This document shows, one piece after another, positions 35,529 to 47,419 of a stretch of DNA of 64,000 nt. The first letter of the stretch is position 1, and the number at the start of each line of letters is the position of its first letter. The translations under genes were made by a program, and so were the position numbers. Source of the stretch: Sclerodactyla briareus (lineage: Eukaryota > Echinodermata > Holothuroidea > Dendrochirotida > Sclerodactylidae); the NCBI GenBank assembly GCA_026419785.1, contig JAODTK010004999.1:806001-870000 (forward strand). The letters are read 5' to 3'. The notes under the pieces were generated by a model. The model searched no databases. It saw only the letters and a list, made by a program, of their open reading frames with translations, and was not told the DNA's origin.

Positions 35529-35650
35529 TTTTGAATTTGCATAAATTATGCAAATTAGATTACTATTGACCATATTTTACTCTGAAAATCTAATCAGTTC
35601 ATCTACTTATATCCTGTACCTATATATCAAACCACATCATCATAGCCACC
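35529..35650 (+). repeat. Right-hand direct repeat flanking the short element copy
   Basis: TTGAATTTGCATAAATTATG, TTAGATTAC, CCATATTTTACTCTGAAAATC and TAATCAGTTCATC repeat 34923-35048 nearly exactly. It is either an unusually long target-site duplication or the next unit of the tandem array into which the element inserted. Confidence 0.6.
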
Positions 35651-35930
35651 GACGTTCCTCCAAATCTGGCTAACGAGCCTAAACAAACATATACACAACC
35701 CATTTGTTTTTTAAAATAGGCTAATTCCCTTACTTCATTAGTGACTTGCGTCCCCAAAATCTAATCAGTTGTGTTCACCTAACCCCAAGGCTACCCTGAA
35801 AATTTTGTCGCAATTGCATTATCCGTTCGGAAGATATCCTGCTAACGAGGAAGTGTGACACACAACAGGCACACAAACACACACACACACAAACGCATGA
35901 CACACATACACTACACACACGCATAGTGGA
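35651..35930. repeat. TGACCT-family tail with CA microsatellite
   Basis: ATCCGTTCGGAAGATATCCTGC followed by a CA-rich tract at about 35866-35922 resembles the simple-sequence tail of dispersed invertebrate repeats. CTAATCAG, shared with the neighbouring array, lies near 35760. It is non-coding. Confidence 0.4.
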
Positions 35931-37559
35931 CCACTAAGTCTCCTCTGAATTTCATTCTGGCGAGACAAAAATGAATCAAAGAGCAGAAAGCACTACCAAA
36001 GCATTATTAAAGTAAACCATTCAATGAAATCAGGATGCCAATGTTTTTCATTATAAAATTTCGAAAAATTTTGTTTTTTACTTTTAGTCTGATGTTCACT
36101 GTGCTTCTATTTCACGGAAGGACCACTGTATTAGATGGGGTTCTATTGGAATTAATATCGAAAGTACATTGTGTGTCATCCAGCTGCTGTGAGGTAACTC
36201 CAATACTACATTAGGCTTCAATCTTCATCTTTCAGGAATTATTCTGAATATAGTTCATGAGGCTGCTATGTTGTCTTTTACTGTCGTCGTGCTCCGATAC
36301 AGTGCAGCAAAAAACTGCAAAAACTGAGTCTCCCTCCTGTGTGATATATGCCGGTTGCACTCATGTACCAGTGCCACTTCATCACAACGCTCGGGCATTG
36401 TCCTTTTCCACCTTTTTAACAATCTGTCTGCCATTCTGCCCCGCAAGATATATATTTCCAAAAAAAAGTTGGGTAGTTTTGGACTTTCCTCCCCAAACCT
36501 GTCCCCCTTCTGCTCCCCATTATAATAATATATGTAAACCTTATAAAGCGCCGGTCTCGGTCCGAACGACGCTCATGGCACTGTTGAAAACGGACCGAAC
36601 AAAACAAAACAATAGAAATACAAAGTGACAGTGAATGATTGCTTGCCATTGAGCCCGCTTGAGTAGTTTGCACTTACATATAAGACAATGTCCACAAAGA
36701 TGTCACATATTGGTGTAAGCCTTTCTATGCAGTCTGTAAAAGTAGAAGTAGCTTTAAAAAATCTATATGCAGATATCGATAGATCTAAATATATTCAACA
36801 CATTTTCACAAACTGATGCATGCTGATGAAAGGGTGTGAAAAATCCAAAATGGCCAACATAAAAATCATGAATGATTGCAGCACAACAAACTATATCAGC
36901 ATAACTGATGGAGTAGGCCTTCATTGCCATGCAAGGAACTTTTGTTAAACTTTCAATCACTCTCGTCCCCCGACCAGCAATCTGCATTAAACCCCGTGAT
37001 TATAGATAGTAATTACCCTTGATCTGCCTATAAGATAGTTCAACAGATTGGTCCAAACCATGCCCATGAGGCCAACAAACTTTTAGCCACCTTTGTGCCG
37101 GTGAGGAATCTAATCAACGACATGCAGCCGCCCTCAAATGCTAACAAAGATAACACATTAAAAGGCTCCTATTATAAAAGGAATGCATACACACATTTGA
37201 CCGCTAGGTTCTGGTTATCACCCCTGTGACAAGTTCAGAGGATTTGGTAAGTCGACCTTGATACAGTAGATCAGGCACGAGCAGCCTGCGACATGCAGGT
37301 CATATATGGCCAATACCCTTGGCAAGCAGATTGCCCGATAAGCTCCAGGCCAACTGTTTTAAGAACTAGCATTTTCTCTTCGCTCATAACTAAGATGGAA
37401 GTAATGGGTGCATCAGCCCAGCCTTCCTGTGATTTTCTGGGCAACAATTTCCAGACTTTTCCCCTTAAAACCACAAACTCTTTCCTGAATTCAAACCTAT
37501 TTAGGCCTGGATTTTTATTGATGAAATTCCATCACTTCTTCCAGGTTTCATGACACGTA
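35931..37559. other. No recognisable gene
   Basis: TTATAAAGCGCCGGTCTCGG near 36541, after ATAATAATATATG, resembles the 3' end of some LINE families, but no reverse-transcriptase text accompanies it. A 123-residue plus frame at 36257-36628 matches nothing known. Confidence 0.3.
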
Positions 37560-37860
37560 ACACCACGAGGTACTGCGGTTAGACCATCATTATGACTGAA
37601 CATCCGCCCTGTGCACCAAAATTTGTAGAGGAGATACATGTGGTAATTTACAAACATAATGCCTATATTGTACTTTTTTTAATAAATGACCTTTGACCTT
37701 GACCTTCACAAGTCCAAACATGCACCATGGGTCCAATGACCATTGTGTCCAAGTTTTGGTTGCATCCCTCACAGAATGACTGTTTGGGTGCCTAAAGGCA
37801 ATTGTTGACACACTATACAGACAGACAGCCAGCATTTCTTGCTGAGATGGTTATGTGACC
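37560..37860 (+). repeat. Dispersed repeat, family A, second copy
   Basis: The blocks TTAGACCATCATTATGACTG, GACCTTGACCTTCACAAGTC, CATGGGTCCAATGACC, ACAGAATGACTGTTTGGG and ACAGACAGACAG appear in the same order as at 880-1580. TGACCTTTGACCT at about 37687 is a DR1-type pair of TGACCT half-sites. It is non-coding. Confidence 0.6.
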
Positions 37861-39119
37861 TGAAATCAGAGGACAAAATCGGGCTTGACAGTATTCATGA
37901 AGAATTGAAACTCCTCAGTCCTGGTGTCTAGTGTAGTGAGAGCTGGATCAGGTGGTCTACTGACATGGAGATCGCTGGAACAGTGTGAGGCTTGGTCTAG
38001 TACACTTCAACAAGACCTCCCTCCGAGGACTGCTACCAGGAACCATACCAAGTAGAAGAGTTCTGGGAGAGCTGCTCCAGAAGGTCTTACCGACTGATGT
38101 GAAATAATTCAGATGTTAACAGGGTGACGATGATGATGATGATGATGATATGGCATTACACTCTCATTGACGCAGCCCTTACTGTAAATGCCCACATCCG
38201 TGAAACTCACACTAGTAACTCCAACGTGGTCAAGGTTTATTGTCAAAATCTGTCCATGCATTGACCCTGCTATAGTGCATTTAATTAGCCCTCATGCTTT
38301 ATAAACGTTTGGCGGTTTGTGTCTAATCTGACTTGACCATCTGGGGAGTTCAAAAAGATGTTTTGATTGATACAGATCAAGTTATGTCAATATAACCTTA
38401 TGGGTTTAGGGCAGAGAAGTGAGCCATGAGTTACATAATGGTGTGTGGAGTAACAAAGACAAGTGGTCTGGACATGACTTGGCCCGGACTGCATAACCCA
38501 ACTACCCCATTCACGTTGCCCTGCAACTATCTGCATCTATGCTGAATGGGATAGGAAGCAGGATAGGCCTGATGTTAGGTGCCTGTCTATATTTATAGCA
38601 AGACTTGCAAAGCTACTTTTTAAAAGGCATTTTGTGACATGCTATGCAGGGAGTTATTTGATACCTTCGACCGATTTCCGAGCAGCTCAGCAATGCAGTG
38701 TCGAGGGTCTAGTACACCTAATTATAATTGATTTATACTCATTCCAGAGCAAAGACTTGGACGCTTCCTATGACCTTGTTCCTTCCTTGTTCTGTGTACC
38801 TGGTGGGGGATTCACAGCTGACAATGAGGTGAGGTATCCTGGTTTGCACCATTGCTTGGCCTTGATGCTCGAATCCTCTGTAGACTCAGGGGCAGGGTTA
38901 GTATACCATAAAAAAAAATCTATTATCAAGCAAATCAAGAACACAGAAAGCCCTGTTGGATGACAGCATTGGGCCATTGTTGAATCCCAAGTTGACAGGG
39001 TATCTGAGCAGTCAGTCTAGGGGTCTTAAACATTATTTTTTTCTTTGATGTTCACTCAAAAAACTCAGTAAAGTAACAGTGATGTAGTTTGTACGCCAGA
39101 TTTGGTTAAGGAGAAACAG
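37861..39119. other. No gene; GAT microsatellite
   Basis: A (GAT)7 tract lies at 38129-38149. A 109-residue plus frame at 38634-38963 has no recognisable domain. Nothing else was seen. Confidence 0.3.
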
Positions 39120-39790
39120 CAACTTAAGCACGGTAAAGCTCCTAGTTGGGACAGACTTTACCGGTTTTACCTTGAAACCTCCCAAGCAGTGTGCGGAAGC
39201 TACTAGGAAAGTTTCCTTGACATTGTTGTTCGGCTGCTTAGGCAGTTGGTAAGACCTCTCACCTGTAGTACTCCTGCGTGTGAAATCCTCATTCTGCAAA
39301 AGATAAGCTGCTAATTAATTGATAAAGATCAAAAGCATCTATGAGATTAATTCACTGTCTGCAAGATTAAAGTGCCTTGGTCTGATTTCAATGGAGCTAA
39401 GGCAAATTTGTGGTGATTTGAGTTGAGTTTCCCAAACTGTCCATGACTTGATGACCTTTCTTTGGACTAATTCTTCAAATTTCTGATGTTACTACTAGGG
39501 GCCACTGTTTCAAGCTTTGTTGTAAACATTACAGAATCAGACGTTCGGAAATATTCTTTTCGCAAAGATTGTTCGTATCATGAGTGGAATAGCCCCCAGC
39601 GATGTTTGGTCTGAGAGAATTAATGCCTTCAAGAGCAGTTTTGACTTGTTTTTTCAGGAATTGGGGGGGGGGGGAATTCTAAGTTCTGTTGTTGTTATTT
39701 CTGGGTTGTTGTGGTTTCAGAGTTGTTCATGAGGACTCTGACTCTTTCCTATTAACTAAACTGACCAAAACAACTATGAGCTCCAAACTA
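39120..39790 (+). mobile_element. Internally deleted CR1 LINE copy
   Basis: GGTAAAGCTCCTAGTTGGGA at about 39135 corresponds to the KAPGRDG block of the reverse transcriptase at 49265. It is followed almost at once by the C-terminal region (CTTGAAACCTCCCAAGCAGTG at about 39172, matching 51688), so the middle of the RT is missing. The 3' part, with TTCAAGAGCAGTTTTGACTTG, a 12-G run (39663-39674) and ATTAACTAAACTGACC, parallels 52190-52340. It is non-functional and belongs to the same family as the large copy at 47-52 kb. Confidence 0.75.
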
Positions 39791-42060
39791 TCAACTGATG
39801 CACCTAGCCAAGAACCCTAAAACAAGATGCAGCCTGAAACTTGTTTTAAAATGGGATAGAGTCCATGCTCAATGTCACTTATAATAGTTCTATGTGGCTT
39901 TCATTGAACTCAAGTCCATTATTCATGAATTATATTAGGAGGCCTACTCCAAGTCTACGCGTATTGCAGCGTCATTTTATATTTCGAAGATCGCTCAAAC
40001 AATTCAGTGTTAATCACAGTGTCAATGCAAGAACCCCAATGAAAGTAGGTGTGTGTGGAGATGATCAGCTGTGCACAAATTCAATAGGAGTGGCCCACAG
40101 TGCAATGTACACATCCATGGCAAACAACTGCATAGACACTAGCAATGCTGCAGCATATGTGTGTTGTAGACCGTGAGTGGACCGATCATGCATCTCTGCA
40201 ATCCCTGCAGAATACGCAGAAATCACATGCTGAACCTCCACGTGAAATGAGCCTCCCCAGCAGCCTGAGACAGAGCATGTTCCCCTATCAATATGTCTTG
40301 CGGTCGCGACAAATATGGGTTGTCAGGGCTAACTGCGTAAATGTGCTGTGTCCACCCAATAGTGCCCCCTCTAGACAGAATTTGAAGCTTCCTGGCAGGA
40401 TCTAGAAGGAATATTTCGTGTGTAGATAGTAGAACAAATTTCTACAATTTGCACTATATTATGGTTAGAACATACAAAACATGTAAATGGGGCTGAACAG
40501 GCCAAGTGAAAATTTTGATGATAATTAGGGTATGTAATCAGCAAGTAGAACATGTGATACCACACTGTACTTTTATTCTTGTGCGTTACAAATTACCACT
40601 CTTCACTTATTTTGCGGGTACATTATACAGTACAGTATGAACCCTGTCAAGAAGTGCATAACCTTTCAATTCTCAGTAAGGAAGTCAAGCGAGTGAAGCT
40701 TATTCATTCAGCATAAGCAGGGCAGCTTGCAAGTCTGACACAATATAACATCAATTGTAATCTAAAAGCACAATACCACTGATGCCGAAGCTGCCCCCCC
40801 CCCTCCTCCCACTGCCTCTTCTCTGTGAATAGAAATTGATAACCCTCCCTATCTAGCAGTGTTTCAGCCATCTTTGTTTCCAATTTAGACTGCCATAATT
40901 TGCCAGCCTCCTCAATATTTTTTTTGCTTGAAGTGAGATGTATAGGCTATGTTCTACCCTGATGGTGTTAAACAATTGAGGCAACAATGGCACTGAAAAG
41001 AAGCAACCTCAAATCTAAAATAAAGAAGTCCAGAGCTGGTCTGATGAACTAAATGTGGGTCCTCAATGTACCCATTACTCATATAGCCTGCAAACATTTA
41101 GCTCGGATCAGGCCCAAATATCCATACCAGATACAGCTATGTTTATCCCGTCCCACAGGCAACGACGTACCTGGCCCTTGAAACACCATAGATGTACTGC
41201 AGTACACGCAGGTGTTGTGACCAAATCGTCGCCACTCACCATAACGACAGTATAAAGTGCATTTGTTCCGCGTTGAAGCTAATTCACAGAGACGTTACTG
41301 TGCTACATAACTGTGATGAACATTTAGTCCAGCTCCCGGATGGGGATTATCATTAAGAGGTCGCCCTGGTGGATGTGAGGAAATGGTCATTAGGGGGTAG
41401 ATTACGGCTGAGGGTATAACAAACGTATGGTCACAGTAAGCCGACACCTGATGTGCATGACATACACAATGCTCCATGCTACCAGGAAAAACTCCTGGGT
41501 TCATGTCCTGAGATTGTCATACAAAGGAGGTACTCGCTCATGAGATAAGAGAAACGACCATCTGGCCATGGTAAGGGACTGGCAAAAGTGCATTCATATC
41601 GGGGTGGCATGGCAGTTATGGCGGCATGGCAGTTATGCTAGCTACACTGAGAACCCTACATGGAAAAAAGGCTTGTATGTCCCTATCATTCCAAGAGCAA
41701 GCAGGCATGGAGGCAAACATGGGTGCAAATCTCTGAGGGGAGGAGGGAGGGTGGGAAAGGGGACACCTTAAGCCCACTATCTCAAACAAATGATAGGGGG
41801 ATGCAATTTCTACCACAACTGTAACCTCCCCAGATGAAACAAAATATATATACATTTTTGTAACAAACTGTGGTGTCGGCGGTTTTAAACAATTCCTTTA
41901 TAAACAAATAAATACATGACAGTCCCGAATCAGTCATGGCTTTAATGCAAAAGTATGAAACAACATGGATGGGAGTGCTATTTTCGATGAACTGAACACC
42001 TTGAGAGGTCATCTCCGTTACTGCTCTGTATTGGCGGTCCTCCCCCTCACCTAACCCCTA
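39791..42060. other. No recognisable gene
   Basis: A C run occurs near 40794-40803. The 103-residue frame at 39865-40176 and others were inspected and matched nothing. No transposon ends were recognised. Confidence 0.3.
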
Positions 42061-42100
42061 CCTCACCTGACCTCTCCTCCCCTCACCTGACCTCTCCTCC
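42061..42100 (+). repeat. Exact 20-bp tandem duplication
   Basis: CCTCACCTGACCTCTCCTCC occurs twice head to tail, preceded by the degenerate CCTCACCTAACCCC. It is a small pyrimidine-rich minisatellite. Confidence 0.8.
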
Positions 42101-42814
42101 CCCATCTAAACTGGGATTTGTGCCCCTGACAGCAAGGTCAAGGCCCAGTTGAAGAAAGGTCTAACTTTCAAGACCATGGTGATGGAACTGGTAGATGAAT
42201 GCTGCAGGCAGAGCCTCAGTTCAATCAAATTGGATCCCTTGCCATTTCAGAAGAGATCACTACAAAGAACATTGACTTTTTGTATTCAAAGAGATCCTCC
42301 CTGCACTCCCTCTTCACCTTTTTTATGGGAATTGATAGAAAGCCTAGTCAGTGGAGATAATGAAAGGGCCAAAAACAATAGAGTAGTATAAGGACGCACG
42401 GCGGTTGCATACCACCGTGACAATCAAATGGCCGCTATCACTCGGTAGAATAGTGCATTAACCACAATAGATAGTATCAGTGAATCCCTGTAAAAACATC
42501 CAACAGTAATGTGTAGTCTGGTTGCAACCACTGAAACACATACAGACAAGAGCTGAAAATGGGGTCAACCCACTATTAACTGCTCATAAGGCAAAAGAAC
42601 TTTACCAATTGTTGTAGGACGTGCATGCCCCCAAAGGTGGCACAAGATTTTATTATGGCGCGATATGGGTCATTCTACAATTCAATGACTTGGATGTGTT
42701 CGAGTAACCTACATTTATTGGAAATTGAAAAAACATGGATCTCTGTCAGTAGAGCACCAATAAAAGTGGTTTAGAGGACCATTGCCAACAGGTGCTAATT
42801 GTGGACCTGTCAGT
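42101..42814. other. No recognisable gene
   Basis: A short plus frame (80 residues at 42149-42391) matches nothing known. No repeat or RNA was seen. Confidence 0.3.
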
Positions 42815-43100
42815 AATGGTATGGCTGAGTGGCATGACTCAGTTGTTGGAGGTGTCAGGCGTCAGCATGGTGGTTTGAATCCTGGGGGTCAACAAAAAGG
42901 ACTCTTGAAAATGGTCCTGTTGCCTTAACGCTTGGACCTCAGTACGGGGATTGGGCAGGGATCATGGGGGTAGGCAATTGCAAGTATGTGTGTAAAGTCT
43001 GGCTTGTGACTCACACCTTCCCCATTTCGAGGTACTACTAAGAGCATTGCCTTCTGTGTGTATACTTGTAATTGTATGGGTAGTGTATTTTTTTAGTAGT
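42815..43100 (+). repeat. tRNA-derived SINE (probable)
   Basis: ATGGCTGAGTGGC at about 42831 is a good pol III A box and GGTTTGAATCCTGG at 42872 a good B box, about 41 bp apart. The text is reminiscent of a Leu/Ser-type tRNA. A tRNA-unrelated body follows (CTTGGACCTCAGTACGGGG, then TCACACCTTCCCCATTTCG) to a T-rich end near 43095. The acceptor arms do not pair, so it is not a tRNA gene. It lies just downstream of the 3' end of the minus-strand LINE. Confidence 0.45.
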
Positions 43101-43339
43101 ATTTTATAATCTCAACTCGTGGCCCAGGGGCCAATCCAAGAGACTTAAAAGCAATAGGGAACGATCAAACTACAAGGTAAGGCAAATAATAATTAGTTGT
43201 CTGGAGCAAATTCTAATAATGTCTAGGCCAAAAAGTGTGAATGTCGGCTATGTTATTAAAATTGGTTGAGGAAGTTAGCACATGTATGGCACAGCACTAT
43301 TGCATACCTGTCGGCTGAATCTAACATCCTGGTATGGTT

Positions 43340-44890
43340 AGGATTCTAAGAGACATACCATGGAGGCGATTATGGTCGGAACAGATGGGCATAATATGTT
43401 GGTTTTTGTGCAACCAAGAGCAAAAATTCCTGCAAAGTTCGGTTGCGTCTGCATGCCAAAGATGGAAGGCCAAGATTTCTAGAGCTCAGCATATGAGATA
43501 TAGCCACTACCTAAAAATAATCGACAAGCTCGTTTCGGATTACTTTCCAAACGAGTGGACTGAGAGTATAATTGCCGCCATGCCCATACAGGGGTTGGGA
43601 CTCCCCACAGGCGAATGTAAGCCTTAAACAGGAACCAAATTCCCCAATGGAACCCCAAACCTTTTCAGTCTGTTTAGCATATAGAGTCTACGGATGCCTT
43701 TAGTGACCATATGTTGATCTGTGCATCCCAGACAGATCTGATTGAATAATAACCCCAGAAGTGTGGTTTCGGCAACAACATCTAACGCTTACCTCCAATT
43801 GTTAGACCTGCGGAGTTGGAGGCGATCTTTTAAAGCATATTTCCCTAAGTGTGCATTGATGGGATTAGTTGCAGGTGATTGTTGCCGGCCCAGTCCTATG
43901 ACTTTGTAATCCTGTCCCATCGGCTTGGTGAGTTGACCTGTCGTACTCGAACAATACTCATGTCATCAAACATATTTGAAACAAGAGTGTTTACATGTGC
44001 TAAGGCGTAGTTATAATAGCAATGATATCAACGGTCCTAGTTTGTTCCTTGTGGTACACCACAAAAGTGTTTCCCATTTGAAATAGCAGAGTGCTATTTC
44101 ACTCTTTGTAGGCGAGAGGTGAGGAAATCGGACATCCCAGGATGACCTCTCCATCCCCAAGTAGCACACCCCTTGATGGCTAAGGTTTGGTAAACACAAT
44201 CGAATGCCTTAGTGAAATCAGTGACCACCAGCGACCCACCGGTTACCAACATCTGTTCCTTTATGTGGAATTTTCCCCCCAAGTGAGAGATGCGGTTTGA
44301 AATATCATCGTAACCGGAATACTGGAGTCCAAGCAAACTCTTGATGGCTTACTTGGGACAGGTCATCTGGCCCCTCTGCTTGTTGACCTTCAATTTACTT
44401 AGCTCACGATACATTTCCCAGACATGGATTGGGAGGAGGTCGGTGGGGTCGTAGGGGGATCTTCAATTACACTAAGAGGCGTCTGCCCATGCAAGAAGAA
44501 GCAAACAGCTGTGTTGATGGACTCAGCTACTACACCCTCGTCCTTCGCATGGGACCCCAGGAACCGTGATGATGGGAGATTGTGGTTTTGTTAGTTAATC
44601 ATAATTATACCTCTGTGCCATCCAAACTGGCATCAATTGATTGAGGTCTGAATGGTTGGTATGTACGTCTTTTTTGATGGTCAATGCTCGTGCTACTTTA
44701 TGGTAAAAAGCGCCAAAGATAAGTTTTCACCCTCAGCAAATGTCGTTTTGGAAGTTTTATTATTAGGCTCTTAATTTCAGTGTAATCCATGGTTTGTTCA
44801 GTAGATGAACTTGTATTTGCTGGGAAAGTAAAGCGAGATAGCTCGATCAGATTGGCATAGAACGCATCAGCTTTAGCTGCGTCCAACGAT
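43340..44890 (-). mobile_element. CR1/jockey-like LINE remnant, minus strand
   Basis: Read from 44890 downward, fragments in several frames follow the order of a non-LTR reverse transcriptase. A P..VWEMYRELSKLKVNKQRG segment near 44430-44370 matches the KAxGPD block. LVVTDFTKAFDCV at about 44230-44190 is the DxxKAFDxV block. RNKLGPLISLLL at about 44060-44015 is the PQGTKLGP block. Near the C-terminus, LESNPKRACRLFLGSGYISY at about 43545-43490 matches the LExxQKRACRxILG signature of CR1/jockey-type elements. The 5' endonuclease and ORF1 are absent and there are several frame shifts. It is a 5'-truncated, inactive copy of a different family from the plus-strand CR1 at 47-52 kb. Confidence 0.75.
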
Positions 44891-45669
44891 TCAGAACCTC
44901 ATCCATGGGGACTGGTTGATCCACCACCCAAAAATCGTGCATTCTAGGGGCCACATAAGGGTATCACTGTCTTTTTCTGTATATTACGGAGGATTTACAG
45001 CTGAAAAAAAGTGTGGTTACAAGTCTTCCCTTGCTTAGCCTCAAAATAAGGAGGGTACTCGTACGACCCTCTGTTCGAATATATATGTATTGGAATGGGA
45101 CAGATAAGATATTTCAAACTGCTGCCGTAGTTTACCACCATTATTTTGGGTAATTGCCAGTAGTGCGACAAGGGTATCAGTTCACTTTGTCGTACCGTTG
45201 TGAGTTGACTTCAGACGTTGGCGCCACAATGTCTACTTTTCCATTTGGACGCAAAGCTGAACTGGTAAAACTTGGACTTGTAGAAACAGGTCAGTTCAAG
45301 CCATATAGGGTTTAGGTAGATTAATATTTAAAATTTTAACAAATAATATGGCAAAGTAAATTATCCAAAGTTTGAATTATTTAAAGTCCATCACTTTCAT
45401 TGCATGTCGTCCGGTCCAGCATATTACTAATCACCACGAGCAGTATGAACCATAAAACCTGCACTTGGAAAAAATAGTCTGTGTAAATGTAGTAGTAGGT
45501 CAAAACTGTTCCAGAACCCTGTTATGGCAAATTATAGCAATGTACTTGCCTGTAACCCACTTCGTTGGCAGTTAACCCACCTTACTAGCGCGGGATCTGG
45601 CATTCTTTCAGCTATTAGCTGGCCACTATGTAATCCGCTCATCAATAAAAATTTGGTGATTCGTGGAAT
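44891..45669. other. No certain gene; weak first-exon candidate
   Basis: ATG at 45229 (context GCCACAATGT) opens MSTFPFGRKAELVKLGLVET and is followed by ACAG/GTCAGT at 45289-45290, a plausible splice donor. The frame ends at 45315 without splicing. No other exon was recognised. The rest of the stretch shows nothing. Confidence 0.2.
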
Positions 45670-45935
45670 ACGGTTCCTGTGGCGAAGATAAAATTGTGGG
45701 GCCTGGCCGGCTTCTTCGAAAAATTGTGGAACTGATAACCATTTTCTCCAAGAATTAGAATGATTTGAGTGCGGAAATTTTGAATGAAGTTATCCTGTAG
45801 CTGAGTATTGAACGCTGGAAAGTCATTCTCAAGATCTTAATTCTCTTTTTCCCACATTTGAAAGGCTGAATTGGAACTTAAACGTACATGTTTTGTATGC
45901 AAAGTCAAGGGTACAAGCTTGTTGTAATTTGTTGA
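45670..45935 (+). repeat. Dispersed repeat, copy 2 (pair with 30065-30300)
   Basis: This is the diverged partner of the copy at 30065-30300. TTCCTGTGGCG, GAGTATTGAACGCTGG and AGTCATTCTCAAGATC are in the same order and spacing. The family is unknown. Confidence 0.4.
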
Positions 45936-46989
45936 ACATGATTCTTATACTGCCTACAGTAACAAGGGGAAACAGTGATTGACTAAATTTCAAGCAACCG
46001 GTCATAGAAGGCATTGTCTGTATATCAGTAGATAAGTAGCAGTTGAAATAGGCGTATTTGCAAGATGACATAAAAAACAATAGGTGGTTCCGAAACATTA
46101 CTCTGCAACTGCCGGACTAATGGCATTGACAGTCAATACCATGCCCAGGCATGAAGTCAAATGCTGTCATTGATATGAACTTCTCTATTAGTCAATGATC
46201 CAGCAAATGCAACCCTCTATTAATTACCTTTTGCAGTGCATCGCCTCTAACTGTTAACGATGTAGCTATGATCCCGAACACCGGGACCTGACCACAGGGT
46301 TGAAAAGTCAGTGATGAGCCCGTCACCACCAACATCACCTGAGGCCTGCAACATCTCTGCCACTACACCAGAAGGACCAGAAACCTTACCACATTTCATG
46401 CAAGGAAAAGCTGTTTAACCATACCTTTATTAAATCTCAAAACTAGCTGGGCCCCGTATCAACAGTGGGCAACACCACCCGACAAGTTCACATTAGTATC
46501 GCTCTGTTTCTTACTGATTTTTCTGCAGTTTTGTGATTCATTCGTATATTATCTTGTGGATCGTGTTTTGCATTTTCTGTTCCGTTGAGATTTGAATAAA
46601 GCGCTAGAATTTCCTACGGATCTCTTTATGGGCGTGTTGTTGATCCTATTTGTAAGCGTGTGGAAAGTTGCAGACTATCGTTCTCTTCTACGAGTAGCAT
46701 CCTGCCCTAAGCCTATTCCGTTTGGTGTTGAGTTACCCCTTCATAGGGAACATTGTGACTGTATGAGGTTCAGGCATTTGTGTCTTTTGTTTGTGTGGGA
46801 TATGTTAATCTGTTTTGTTCGTCAGCGGGGGCTGCGTTTAACTCGGTAAGCCTTCTTTTGTATTCCGCCAGCCGGATTGTGTTTGTGATTGGAGTGTTTG
46901 TGAGTGCTGTTACCTTTACTCTTTTTATTTTTACTGTAGGCCCGCTACTTATTTTCATTTTCGGTACTTTTTGTCTTCTAGTTATTTGT
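45936..46989. other. No certain feature; possible 5' region of the CR1 element
   Basis: Sequence from about 46560 changes character (T/G-rich plus strand) and may be the CR1 5' UTR or the start of ORF1. The hydrophobic 77-residue frame at 46780-47013 is probably a by-product of T-richness. No internal promoter was identified. Confidence 0.3.
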
Positions 46990-47419
46990 GATATGGGAGG
47001 GCGGATAGGCTGAGAGCCTGTCAGGGTTGCGAAATGTGGATTGAGTTTTTGAAGTCGGGTCTGAGTTTAAGGGGGTGAGCTTTGAGGACACAAGGCGGAT
47101 GGGTATATTTATAGATGTAAGAGTGTCATGGATAGCTGAGCTTGGGAAGCCGACGGCTTGGGGACACGTGGGGAGTCAGGGAAAGAGCTTAGGAAGGGGA
47201 GCTAGCTTTGCCGATACAAGGGAAGTATAGTGGTGGTCCTGGCCTTGACACTAGGAATAGTTAGTGTGCTGGCAGTTGAGGGAGGGCAGTCAGGGGGGTC
47301 AGTTGGATGGTCGTGGGGGCGGGTGTTGGTACAGAGGAGGGGCGCAGTCAGAGCGGATGTGTTAGGGCGAGGTGGAGGGAATGAAGGTGGAATTGTGGGG
47401 AGGGATAGGTAATAGGGAA

